From Sabellastarte sp. h YS-2021 (Eukaryota > Annelida > Polychaeta > Sabellida > Sabellidae): a DNA stretch of 64,000 bases. Below, piece after piece: positions 45,801-57,685 of the stretch (positions within the stretch are counted from its first letter, which is position 1; each line of letters opens with the position of its first letter). The notes beneath the pieces are model-generated. The model had not been told where the DNA came from. It was given only the letters and a program-made list of their open reading frames with translations, and did not search any database. The stretch covers positions 112,515,793-112,579,792 of the forward strand of contig OZ024929.1 of assembly GCA_964017235.1 (NCBI GenBank). Reading direction: 5' to 3'. The position numbers were made by a program, and so were the translations under genes.

Positions 45801-45978
45801 TATACAAGTTAGTTAACTGGTATATTCAAGTTAGGTAACTGGTATTTTCAAGTTAGTAATTTGTACATTCAAGTTACTAACTCGAATATTCCAGTTATTA
45901 ACTTGAATATTCAAGTTAACTAACTCGTATATTCAAGTTAGTAAAATAAAAAAACTTTGGCAGTTCAGAGCTTCCGTA
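42816..45978. mobile_element. Foldback element FB2 with palindromic 22-bp arrays
   Basis: The terminal inverted repeats TACGGAAGCTCTGAACTGCC ... GGCAGTTCAGAGCTTCCGTA continue into TTTTTTTATTTTACTAAC. They are flanked by a 6-bp duplication ATTTTC (42810-42815 and 45979-45984). Inside lie arrays of ~22-bp units alternating GTTAGCTAAC/GTTAACTAAC palindromes with TGGAATATACSAG. The left arm is ~42840-44108 and continues ~44990-45185; the orientation flips near 45186 and the right arm runs to 45950. The centre (44112-44990) is a copy of repeat F. No transposase is present. Each arm could fold on itself and on the other arm. Confidence 0.9.
44112..44990 (+). mobile_element. Repeat F, copy inside FB2
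   Basis: It starts near GCTAACAAAAGCGAAGCGTCCC and ends AAATAAGCGCCCTTTCAGGGACACTTAA, so AGCGTCCC-like words are inverted at the two ends. Inside are two ~160-bp units (GCAAYAATAAAGGAGATRTAAGGCAAAAAC ... GACTCTCCACATATG). A shared 3' part follows (AATAATAAGGGAGATATTCAAGG ... GCGGCGAGGAAACTGAAGTG). The standalone copy at 46740-47706 has the same plan, so F is its own family, here nested in or captured by FB2. Confidence 0.7.
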
Positions 45979-45984
45979 ATTTTC

Positions 45985-46739
45985 TGCTCTCTGGAAATTT
46001 TTTTTCCCTCCTATACTTTTAGAATACCAAAAACTGCATCAAGTGCTGCACAGCCATAGTAAAAACACCTTACTAAAAATATAAAGTCTCAAAACCAAAA
46101 ATACAATGTATAAGTCAATGTGTAAGTGACATAGACTCCTGTGCCTGAAATTTTTAATATATCTCTTGAGTGGTCCAGATTTAATTTAATTCTCTGATAT
46201 AAACTGTGTTTCCTGTGAAAATTTGAGCCAGATTCCAGAAATTCAAGGGGTGTTTTGGGCTGAATTGCCATTTAATGGCAACCTCCCTACATGCACTCCC
46301 AAGTCATGTATTGTGGAATTAATGTGTATTTCTAAAGGAAAACACTACCTAATGCTCTGTTAGTGGTTCCCACTCTTGCACACAATATGGTTTATAACCT
46401 TACACCTGCCTTATTGGGCAAAATATGAGTATATATTAATGTACCCCCAGCAGGCAAATTACAGGCCTGCTGATGTCCAAACACTACACCAATAACCTGT
46501 GCAATACCGGATGTAATTCCAAAACCTGCGCAGTAACATTTAGTAAGTTACAGAGGATTTCCTGGCCAAATTTCAGGATTATAGACCAACATTTGGTACT
46601 CAAACGGACTGATTAACATCTATTTTAAACCATTTTAACAACACTATTTGGGTTAAATGTTTCTGTTCAGACATGTAATGCTACAAATGTGCCTAAAATG
46701 TTCTCATTTATTGTCAAAACATGCATGAAACTACAAAAA
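45985..46739. other. No gene seen
   Basis: Non-coding sequence between FB2 and the second F copy. A homolog of neither was recognised. Confidence 0.4.
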
Positions 46740-47706
46740 TGTTTTTGCTTACAAAACCAAAGCTTCCCCAAAAGTTAGATGCAATATAGTATAAAAGTAG
46801 AAAACGGTTTTTGAAAAGAAAAACCAGCAGCGCTGAGAGAAAAAGTGAAAGCTAAGCAGTATTTTATGACCCTAGTTTGATCCATAAGTGGGGTCAGGGG
46901 CTTAATGTGAACGGCTATATTGACTCTCCAAATATAGTTTTGCAATGCCTTTTAATACATTCTAAAGCTATAAAAGCAATAACAAAGGAGATATAAGGCA
47001 AAAAGATAAAATCTGCTAGTTTATGACCCCAGTTTTAACCATACAGGGGGGGTTAGGGCGAATCTGTCCAGCTATATAGACTGTCCACATATGGTTTCCC
47101 AATACCTTGTAATATATTCTAGAGCTGTAAAAGCAATAATAAAGGAGATATAAGGCAAAAAGACAAAATTTGCTATAATATGACCCCAGTTTGACAAGGA
47201 GGGGGGGGGGGTCAAGTGGTAAATCTGACTGGCTTTATAGACTCTCCACATATGATTTCCCAATATCTCTTAATACATTTGAAATCTATTAAAGCAATAA
47301 TAAAAGAGATATGGGGCAAAAACACAAAATTTGTTTTTTTTTTTTTCTGGCTCATAAGTTGGTCAATTTTAATTAGATCACTCCCAAAATCTAATCAGCT
47401 CATGTTTTTGATAGTATAAACATGTGTATGAAATTACAAGCCTCTGCGGTTAGTAGATTTTGCTGAGCAGCTATCACTGGCGGGTGTACCCCCCCAAAAC
47501 ACTATTTTTGAACATGTGACCTTGATAAAGATCAAAGGTCAAATTTAAGCAGGCAGAAGAATTTTCCCATGCCGAAGGTATAAACCGGCCAAATATGGTT
47601 AGAAAATTTCCAATAATAAGGGAGATATTCAAGGAAGACCATAATGCGGTGGCGGCAGCGAGGAGACTGAAGTGAAAATAAGCGACCTTTCGGGGACGCT
47701 TAATTA
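46740..47706 (+). mobile_element. Repeat F, standalone copy
   Basis: It begins in GCTTACAAAACCAAAGCTTCCCC and ends AAGCGACCTTTCGGGGACGCTTAATTAATT. Three ~160-bp units are present, with AAAGGAGATATAAGGCAAAAAG near 46990, 47150 and 47310. It then has the same 3' segment as 44112-44990, including AACATGTGACCTTGATAAAG and AAGGGAGATATTCAAGG. Confidence 0.7.
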
Positions 47707-48779
47707 ATTAAGGGCTTCCGATTGGCCACATCATGATATACCTGATATTACCACCATTAGGTGGCGCAGACCAGCCCCACACCCTAGAACTGAAAGTGAC
47801 TGGGCATAGGAGTCATTGTCACTTACACATTGACTTATATTTTTCTTTTTCTGGGTAACTATGAGTGTAAGTGATATAGCCCTTAGCTCTGCTATGAACA
47901 CTCTTGACAGTATAAAATAGATCCATGCTCAACTCTTCTGGAACTCCTATTCTAATATGGAGTTTTCACATATACACTGGATGGATAATGACACTACCCC
48001 CCCCCCCCCCCCCCCCCCCTCCCCAAATAGCACCATGTGTCAGAGTGACCAATAATTATTTTATATTTGGGCATCCCCCAACCTCCCCCCAGCAGGCACC
48101 TACATATTTGTGTGACCTTTAGTGTCCTGTGAATGCACCATTTATCCAGGAGCCCCCTATTCCTTAAGTCTCAAAAATATGTTCTCCATTCACTTGAACG
48201 CTTAGTAAAGTTAGGATTTAGCTCTGGTCTTTTTTATGGATACAGAGATAACAGAGTTATTTGATAAAAATAACCTCTTGCACCATCCATTCTTACATAA
48301 AGTAAAATTTTCTTCTGAAAGTGTAAACATCTCCCCCCCCCCGCCCCCCCCCAGCCTCCCACACACACACCTCCACTGTACCTGCATGTCCAGTTATAAA
48401 GTGGTGGTACAACAATGAAAAATTCTAAGTTTTACGTCATAAAATTATTGTAAAAGTCAAGTTGAATGCATGTTATGAACTATATCAAGCCATTACTTGT
48501 AACATACATGACATATAATTGTACACTTAGTAAATACTGTAATGTCTTAGTTCCTAATTACCTAATGATGACTAGTCTTGCAATATAATTGTAAAAATAA
48601 CTCAAAGGAAACTTAGTTATGTTTGGGAACAAAATAGCTACCTCAAATATGCAGGCAATCATAAAAGAATGCTTAGATTTCCTGTGCAAAGATGTGATGG
48701 GGTTGCCGAATTTTTTTACACAGGTGGAAAAAAACACAGAAAAACACCAGAAAAAAATTGGGGAAAATGGAAAAAAAAC
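47707..48779. other. Non-coding DNA with poly-C tracts
   Basis: Homopolymer C runs at about 47997-48020 and 48332-48352 dominate; the short Pro-rich frames across them are artefacts. No gene is seen. Confidence 0.6.
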
Positions 48780-50114
48780 TGTAAAATTTTCCGGATGGCC
48801 AGAAAAAGTTTGTCTGGGCTATATTTCAGCAACCATACAGTGTAGAAAGTTGAAACTTTCATGAAGGTGTAGGTGTGCAACGTCATGGTGTGATCTTGAT
48901 TTGACCTTTGACCTTGCCATACTGACCTTCAGTTTGAAAATCTTGTCCTGGCTATATCTCAGAAACCATATGGTGTAAGAAGTTCAAACTTAGCAGGGAC
49001 ATTGGTTGTTGGGTGTAGATGTGTAATGTCATGGTGTGACCTTTATTTGACCTTTCACCTTGCTGTTGTGACCTTGACCTTTGAAATCTTGTCCAGGTTA
49101 TTTCTCAGAAACCATAAGTTGTAGGGAGTTGATTTGTGGTAGGGACATTAGTTAGGGGGTGTAGTTATCAGTGTCATGGTGTGACCTTGACTTGACCTCT
49201 GACCTTGCTGTAGTGACCTTGACCTTAAAATCTTGTCTTGGCAATATCTTGGAAACTATAAAGTATAGGAAGTTGATACTTTATGGGGACATTGGTCAGT
49301 GGGTGCAGGTGTGCAATGTCATGGTGAGACCTTGATTTGACCTTTGAGCTTACTTGTAGTGACCTTGGCCATTAACACCTTGTCCAGACTATATCTCGGA
49401 ATCTGTAAGGTGTAAAAGATTGATATTTGGTATGGACATAAGTTAAGGTTTTTTTTTGTAAGTGGTGTCATGGTATGACCTTGAATTTTCCTTTAACCTT
49501 CGCTGTAGTGACCTTGAACTTAAAAATCTTGTCTGGGCTATATCTCGGAAACTGTAAGCTGCAGGAAGTTGATATTTGATAGGGACTTGATTTGATTGGT
49601 TAGAAGGTGTAGGTGAGCAATGACTTTTATTTAACCTTGTCGTAGTGACCTTGACCTTTAAAAAAATCTTGTCTGGGCCATATCTCAGAAACTGTAAAAA
49701 CAGTTATAAAAAGGTGTAGAAAGTTTATTCTTGGAAGGGTCATTGGTTGGGGGTGCAGGTATGATCAGTCATGGTGTGATCTTTAACCTTGGCTCTGCCA
49801 AAGTGTGTTCACCTGCCATAATTCAGACATATTTCTCTTATGACAAAGATATATGGATTGCTGTAATTGATTATTATATGCACTTTTATTTAATTGTGCT
49901 ATTTCTATTGGTAGCTATACTTCAATTGAGATATTTTGCAGCTTCATAATTTACAGACATTTTTGTCTCTTAAACATTGTTTTCTCTACTGACATCATTT
50001 GGATCTTTCCATAAATGACATTGTTTGTGTGTCTCCTGATCTTTGTACTGTTTTACTTCTTCTGTATCTCATGGTATCGTAAAGCTATTTCCCCGGGCTG
50101 TGGGGTACGGGCAT
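48780..50114 (+). mobile_element. Element A, copy 4, diverged
   Basis: It holds about seven degenerate 147-bp units (TATATCTCAGAAAC-type landmarks near 48820, 48955, 49100, 49245, 49390, 49540 and 49680), then GTCTCTTAAACATTGTTTTCTCTACTG and GGCTGTGGGGTACGGGCAT at the right end. The left TIR is not found, so the copy is 5'-truncated. It too is uninterrupted at the DIRS target position (about 49975-49985). Confidence 0.75.
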
Positions 50115-50360
50115 TTTCATTTTACCAAGTTAAACAAGTGATACAATATAATGCTTTCACTTTCATCCAATAACATCTGAAATAGATATGTTATATTCCA
50201 GAACAAATATAATATTCATCTAGTGTCTCACAAAACATGCTTTGTGCTATGTGGTAAATTACATTTTATCTTCTAAGAAGACTGGAAGTTATTTACATCT
50301 ATGAAATCCAGTTCAAAATACTATCACAAGCTACTGGGCTGTCCACAGTCCTGTATGTGT
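50115..50360. other. 3' flank of the RING gene
   Basis: Presumed 3' UTR and downstream DNA of the RING gene, between its stop codon and element A copy 4. No AATAAA was recognised on the - strand here. Confidence 0.4.
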
Positions 50361-53300
50361 CTAAGACTGGTAGGTTTCAGGCCTGACAACATCTCGACAC
50401 ACAGGGCAAGTGGCTGACTGGAAATACAATAACAAAAGCAATAGAAATCTGGAAATTCCCCTCCTCCCATGAAAAACTAAAAACATGGATCTAGATCTGG
50501 ATTATCTTTGAGAAAGACTGAACACCTGGTAGACTTGTGGGGAAATATGACCCCTATCTGATGTATAGATATTGAGTTATGTACATGTACAGATGGACAA
50601 ACACACACCATTTCAGTGGCAAGGGTAAAAATTTAAAAAAATTATTTATTCAGCAGAGAATCTTCCTTCATCTCCTTGACCACCCTGCAACAATGCATCC
50701 CGGTATCAACTTACAATGTTTATGATTTTGTAGTCATTATTTTTTATTTTATGAACCTTTGCATATGCTAACACAAAATATAAGAAGCAAAAAAGACGGA
50801 GTAGTTTTGATCTGGTTGCTGGAGAATGAATAGATTGGCCAATGCAGGAAATAAGTTTTTTAAATGGTAATGTAGAAGAGGCTCTATGATCCGAAATTAA
50901 TATTCTCCAGATAGCCAGTGTTAACAGCTTGTTTCCAATCTCACAAAACTAGATTGGGCCAACTCGGCGCCAACATATCCCCAGACAGGTCATCACTCAC
51001 GCCACAGGTTTTGATCGGGAATTTTTTAAAACATAATTACCCATTATTAGCACATCAATCTACTCTGTTTATATCTTCCCAAGGAAGATGGTGTATCCCC
51101 AGACGCCGAATACATAACTCAAATTATATTTTCAATCTTCCTGCAATGATAACTCTAAACCTATTTTCAAAGTATTTAAATGATTGATGATTGAATGTCC
51201 CTTCTAAAATAATAATCCCAAAAGAGCATATCTGTTTCTATATTTGTTGACAAATAAAATATTATTTTTAACTCAACTCATCATACTTTTCAATCTTCCT
51301 TCAAAGTATTTAAATGATTGATGATTCAATGTCCATTCTAAAATTCATAATCCCAAAAGCGCATATCTGTTTCTATATTTGTTCACAAATAAAATATTAT
51401 TTAAAAAAAGATTATTTATATTATTATTTTATTATATTATTTTTAGAATTTGCAAATTGTTTTCAGTTATTCATTTCCTCTAAACCTATATATGTGGTCC
51501 ATATATATGCAACCTAAATATGTGACACAATCTCAGTTCTGACTCCCCTTTGTGTTATATGTAATGAAGCCCACCACCTCCCACCCCCACCCCTCTCCCC
51601 TTCTCCACACCTCTCTCACTATTACACAAGATCTGCAACCCCATTGAGTTCTTTGTTTCTCATCTGATATCATTAAATACCTTTGTTTATTTAGTGTCAC
51701 TCAATATAGCTGGAGGTCCCTGAGGTGGGTGGGGGGAATCCGGGTGGGGGATGTGGGTTGGGACTACAAACAGATGGAGTGCTACAGCATAAATGGTAAA
51801 CAAACAATCTATATAAAAGGGGTACTCAAATACAAAAAGAATTGAGAATTTTAAGTATGTGATTATCAACTGAAATGAGTTCATAACTGTAGGAGCTGTG
51901 TCAAAATTAACTGAGGCAAGTTGAATAAAACTGGGCTAGTTGAGGGTTAAAAATCCCCTAGTTTTACTACATAAGGATATAATTTCATTAATATTGGGAC
52001 TTAAAGCTCACTTAGTGTCCATTTTTTCTACTTGAATATGTTTAACCAGTTTCATTTTAAAAAGTTAAAAACTCAGCAAGCAGAGGTATAACACACAAAA
52101 ATAAGTTCTTAAAAGACTAAGATAGCCATAACATTATTAATATTCAAAATTTAAATAGACAGGCATTTCCTTTTAAAAATTCAAAGATTTCAGCTCTATA
52201 ACCCACATAGTTTGACAGTTACTGGGCTTTAAAGTGGCATAATGTCCATAAATTGGGTTTCTGTGGGCATTTTACAATTGTTAAAGAGACCTTAGCAATT
52301 AAACTACAGATCTGAAACTTTTTGGGGGACATACATAACAAACAAAAATTATATATAATACAGTTTAAGACTTGTCACACTAAGCATTTCCAAATAACAG
52401 GGCAAAATACGGAAAAAATGTCAAAAAAGGCACTTGGGCGAGTGTCTATGGCCCTCATACACAGGTTAAATGTCTACTAAAAACCTTGATTTTCGGCATA
52501 TGTAAAAAGGACATAATAATGCATTCCCAGATGGGATTTCAGCTCCATCAATCACATAGTTTAACAGTCACAGGGCTTAAAGGTGGTAAAAAGTCCAAAT
52601 ATTGGGTCTCTGTGGGCCTTTTAGAGATCTCGATGTGGCTTTCAAATTAAAGCTTCAGACTTAAAATTTGTTACATACTAAGATTACACATAGAATATGT
52701 ATCTAATAAAGTTTGAAACTTCTCAGACTTACCATTTCCAAGTTACAGAGCAAAATATGTGAAAAATGTCTTAAAAGGGTCACTCAGGTGGGTGTTTAAG
52801 GTCCTCATACACAGGTTAAATGTCTACTTGAAGCCTTGATTTTTGGCACATGTAAAAAGAACATAATAATGTATTCCCAGATGAGATTTCAGCTCTATCA
52901 GTCACATAGTTTAACAGCCACAGGCCTTAAAATTGGCAAAAAGTCCAAATACTGGGTCTTTATGGGGCCTTCTAGAGACCTAAATGTGGCCTTCAAATTA
53001 AAGCTTCAGACTTAAAATTTGTCACATACTAAGATTACACATAGAATATGCATCTAATACAGTTTGAAACTTCTTAGACTTACCATTTCCAAGTTACAGG
53101 GAAAAATATGTGAAAAATGTCTAAAAATGGTCACTCGGGTGGGGATTTATGGTCCTCATACACAGGTTGAATGTCTTCTTAAAGCCTTAATTTTTGGCAC
53201 ATATATAAATAACATACTAATATCTTCCCAGATAGGATTTGAGCTCTATCAGTCACATAGTTTGACAGTCACAGGGCTTAAAAGTAGCAAAAAGTCCAAA

Positions 53301-54156
53301 TATTGGGTCTTTGGGAGCCTTTTAGAGACCTCAATTTGACCTTCAAAATTAAAGCTTCAGACTTAAAATCTGTTACATACTAAGATTACACACAGAATAT
53401 ATATCTAATACAGTTTGAAACTTCTCAGACTTACCATTTCCAAGTTACAGGGAAAAAGATGTGAAAAATGTCTTATAAGGGTCACTCGGGTGGGTGTTTA
53501 TGGTCCTGATACACAGGTTAACTGTCTATTAAAGGCCTAAATGTTGGGGAACATATAAGAAAACACATAGATATATTCCCAGATGATATTTAACTTAGAT
53601 GAGAGACATAGTTTGAAAGCTACAGTGCTTGAAAGTGGCAAAAAGTGCATAAATTGGGTCTCTGTGGGCACTTTTGAGACCTTAAGTCGACCCCTTTGGG
53701 TAAACCTACAGCCCTAAAATTTTCTACAGACAAGGATTACATATCAAAGTTATACCTAGCGCAGTTTGAGACTCATCAGAATTACCACTTCCAAATTATA
53801 GGGCAAAATATGTGAAAAGTATAGCAAAAAATCCCCAAGTGGGGGTATTTATGGGCCTCAAACACAATTTTCTCCTCAACTTAAAGTCGTGATTTTCGGC
53901 ACATGTACTAAGAACATATTAATGTGTTGTCAGGTAAAATTTCAGCCAGCTGAGCATCATAGTTTGTGACCTACAGGGCTCTAAGTGGCCAAAAGTCCAA
54001 TTTCTGACCTTAAGGTGGCCATAAGTTCTTTTTTACTGGGAGTTTAAGGCCACCTTAAAATAGGGATCTTCCTTTGGGCACCCTTAACATGTGTACCAAG
54101 TTTGAAAAAAAAATACTAATTTGTTTTTGAGTTATCGCGTCCACAAGGAAATTTCT

Positions 54157-54190
<34 letters not shown>

Positions 54191-57100
54191 GACGGACCTG
54201 AATCCAATATATCCCCGACTTTCGTCTGGGGATATAATTAGTTCTGACTGCTTTTACTTCTTCCAATTCATCAACCTATTATCCCAAATAAAACCTTTCT
54301 CTCTTAACCTGTTTGGGCAGATAGAGGTTATATTATGTACATTTAATTCCATCTGTGCAGATACTCTTAACCTAGCAGAGAGTACATAAATTAGGGGTTA
54401 CCTTGGCCAGCCAGGCAGAAATGCAGAGTATGTGAAAGGTGTGTTGACACTGGAGTTGTCTGGCTTCTTCACCCTCCTCAAACTCACACAGACAGATAGG
54501 ACAGCGAGAGTCCTGGGCTATGATGGATACATAATTCAGTGTCAAATGTGTGAACAATTGAAAGTAGCCAAGTGAATTCCTGAATATACCAAAAATAATG
54601 CTACAAGTATTCTTTGTAACCATACGGTTTGTATGGACTACTCAAAAAGTCATTCTACTGTAACATGTATATTACTGACAACGGTCACACGGTTGAAGAA
54701 CAGAAGATATCAGTAATACACTGAGACCACAAACAGCAAAAATAACTTGGATTTTATTTGAAGAACAAGACTTCAGCTCAGCAAGTCATTGATTTTTTTC
54801 ATAAAATGAACATGAAATACACAGGCATAGCTAATATATGCATCAATGTTTAAAAATAAGGGCATAAAACAGATATTTGTTAAAACTTTTCGAGAAGAGA
54901 ATTTGCCTCTTCAGTTTTTATGACTCTCTTGATTATTAGAAATAATCTTAAAGCAATAGAAACTGGGCTGAACTAACATCAATTATAATTGTTTCACTTG
55001 TGTTTACTCATCAGTAACAGCTGTTGAACTGGACGTAAAACCCCAACTCTGACCTTTGTTAAATAAAACCTCTTATAGCTATTTCATAAATGTCCTCACC
55101 ACTGTAATTACTTTATCATTGATGGTTTACTTCATAAATGCAAACTTCGAAGCCCCAAGACAATAATTGAAGAATTAATGATTTTATATGCAAATTTTTA
55201 CAGCAACACATTAAGGTTTAGTTTAAAATAACCCATAAAATAGTACATTTTTAAAGCATTCAGCTTTAAATGGTATAATTTAAACAACTGATATAATATT
55301 ATTATCAAACAACAAATGCATTTCCATCAGACACTGTACACATCTCACCGATTTTAGCCTGATCCAAAGTGACCACAGGAATGGTGTTGATGAGATCTGG
55401 TGTGAGAGGTGGAGGGGCCCGGTCACTCAACAAATCAGGGTACACAGACAACATCTGTGTGATCACATTCTGAAATAATCACAAATAAGTCAGAAACAAT
55501 GAGCAGAATCTGTGTCATCATGTTCTAAAATTATTATAAATATCACCCCCCCCCCCCCCACCACCAAAAAAAAAATAAAAATTGAAGTACACTGACAGTA
55601 TCTAGCTAATAATATCCTGAAATTATTTGAAATAAAACAGCTTTACAGTACATGAAATGAAATCAAAATAAAGCTATGGTCATTACCAATTTACAATATT
55701 CTCAAGCCAAGAACAGCCCACAAGCAACACCAAAATACTAAAGTTTTTAAAGACAGGAATAAGTCTTTTTTGTGTGTAAAGGCTAAAAAAATGGCCATGA
55801 TAATATGAGGAGGTGTTTGAAAACAGATCAATTATGGTGAGAAACTGAGTACAAAATAGTGCACCCGTTACTCCTGAAATTATTAAACACAACTTATTTC
55901 AGTTAATAAAATGAGTTAAAATCATACTGTAAGTGAGATTTATCAACTTAATTTTTGCTTTTCACATATTTTCCCTTATTTTCATAAGTATTGGACATTT
56001 TAATTTTGATAAATTTGTCTACATTATTAAACTGCCCCACATTTGAAACACAACAGTTTGAAATCTCAATAACAGACATAAACAACAATCACAATAGTGA
56101 AGGCAAGCAAACAATTTTAAATCAATCTTACCTGGAACATGAAGGCCAACAGATCCCAGATGCCTTCTTGTGAGACGAACAGTTCCAGGGGGCTGAGGTG
56201 GTGCACACTGAGGGGCAGCTCCCACTCTACTGAGGAGGTGAACAAGCTGTCAGCAAGCTGATCCTCATCATCCAGTAACAGGTCTGCTTCAGAACCAAAG
56301 TACTCCTCAGGCGGAAGGCTAAGGACAATATATAATATCAGTTTGCTGAAACATTATTTGAGTGTTAATTTGTTACAAAAGAGGAGCCAAGTGTGAGGTG
56401 ATCCTCTTTGTTCAGTATGTTAAAGATCACCCTCAAAATCTTGGAGTAACTATATTGGATGACCACAATTTTTGAAGCCAATTTAACAAAATGTGACATT
56501 TTATTTTGAACTTTAAAAATGTTAACCCAGTTTAAGATTCCAACACACTTTATACCAACCCTACACAAGTATTTTACTGAAACTCTGGTCAGGTAAGTTT
56601 TCAAAAACACTGCTATGATGTTTTTAACCAAAGTGAATAATTCAATGTTTAGTGTTGTAGAACATAATCTCTAGTTATATTTGAACTTCAAATTTCGTAC
56701 CTCAGAGAAATCTCATAATAAAGATAGAACAGAATTGGAATTTCTGATGGATTAGACTTTCTGATACAGATGAATCAGAAAGTCCAATCAATCAGAATTT
56801 GTAATTCTGATGTCAAAACTTCAAATTCAAACCTCTGAGCAATCGTTTTATTCAATAGCAGGATTGGACTTTCTGACATCAGAAAGTCCAATTGGACTTT
56901 GACAGGATTTCAAATTCTGATGGATCGGACTTTCTGATACGACATATACATCGTCAAAAAAGCACTTTTATAGAGCTTCTTCTATTTTCGATTACATTAA
57001 AACCTATGGAAAAAAGGCAGAGCAATCTCCAGTTACTAGTCCCTGTAACTATGGATATGTTTCACAAATTCACAGCTAATTTAATTACTTGCATTCTTTC

Positions 57101-57440
57101 AGCAAATATGGACTTATTTTATGGACTGAAGCAAAATGATTAACAACAAAAGTAAAACAAACCTCATGAAGCATATTTTGAAATTTTATCATTTGAGAAT
57201 ACAAAACTGACAATCCTTGTCCTTAGACTCAGACTACACTGACTGGTCATTACTTGTAATAAAACATCTACACCAGAATCCGGGAGTTTTGAAGAAGACA
57301 TATAATGAATCTAATATTTAAACCATGTATACTGGGCATAACTCACTATTCTACTAAGTACTCTTGACTTCTGTTTAGTTCATTCCTCTCTTCAGAATCA
57401 CTACTGTGTCTAGCCTCATTCTCATCTTTCAACAAAGAAG
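50361..57440 (-). CDS. RING-H2 E3 ubiquitin ligase, C-terminal exons
   Basis: Five exons on the - strand join in phase with GT-AG sites: 57440-57362, 56318-56132, 55469-55349, 54517-54402 and 50417-50361. The protein part is acidic at first (PPEEYFGSEADLLLDDEDQ), then ELFVSQEGIWDLLAFMFQ, then PDLLSDRAPPPLTPDLI. A RING-H2 finger follows: CPIC, CQHTFHILC and WLAK in one exon, SATCPVCRDVV in the last, with stop at 50361-50363. All eight zinc ligands (CX2C, CXHX2HX2C, CX2C) are present, so it should bind an E2. The finger is split by a 4-kb intron holding tandem array C. The 57362-57440 exon is the least certain and begins mid-codon, so the N-terminus lies beyond the window. The RING subfamily was not identified. 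Confidence 0.82.
50418..52189. other. Last RING intron, repeat-bearing part
   Basis: 50460-50620 is related in reverse orientation to 29440-29740. 51130-51270 and 51285-51410 are a tandem duplication (AAAGTATTTAAATGATTGATGATT-AATGTCC ... CATATCTGTTTCTATATTTGTT). 51560-51620 is C-rich and 51720-51765 G-rich. No exon is recognised. Confidence 0.6.
52190..54236 (+). repeat. Tandem array C, ~350-bp units, in RING intron
   Basis: About five units; landmarks CATACACAGGTTAAATGTC near 52457, 52808 and 53158, with variants near 53509 and 53860. Each unit carries ACTTACCATTTCCAAGTTACAGGG, related to the core of arrays A and D. The last unit degenerates and runs into (CGG)n and a terminal ATATATCCCCGACTTTCGTCTGGGGATATA palindrome at 54208-54236. 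Similar ATATCCCCAGAC words at 50987 and 51092 may mark a left end. It is probably the body of a non-autonomous transposon. Confidence 0.75.
54158..54189 (+). repeat. (CGG)n trinucleotide run
   Basis: About ten CGG/GGC triplets, interrupted only at the end by GCGC, lie ~210 bp from the splice donor of the RING exon at 54402. The similar GCGGCGGCGAGG at 44936 and GCGGTGGCGGCAGCGAGG at 47645 in repeat F sit at the matching place, near the 3' end of the element. Confidence 0.85.
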
Positions 57441-57685
57441 CTACAAAAAAAAAATACCTTGATTGACTGGATATTTACTCTCTACATAATGGTAATACCT
57501 TGATTGACTGGGTATTTACTCTCTACATAATGGTATGTGGCTAGAAATGAAATTCAATACTTTGTCATTGCTCAAAGTATCCATCACTCGAAACAAATTT
57601 ATCAAAAACCTGCAACTCAAAGTAAACAAGACCACTGCCGCGGTATGTATCTCCCGCCGAATACCGCAGGGGAAGAAATACTACA

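Noticed and set aside
42840..45950. Regular palindromic units resembling a CRISPR array
   Set aside because: There are no unique spacers, the units are contiguous, the arms are inverted and the host is a metazoan. Terminal repeats and a target duplication show a foldback transposon.
47925..48418. Proline-run frames at the poly-C tracts
   Set aside because: The proline runs come from homopolymer C, and the tracts vary too easily to be coding.
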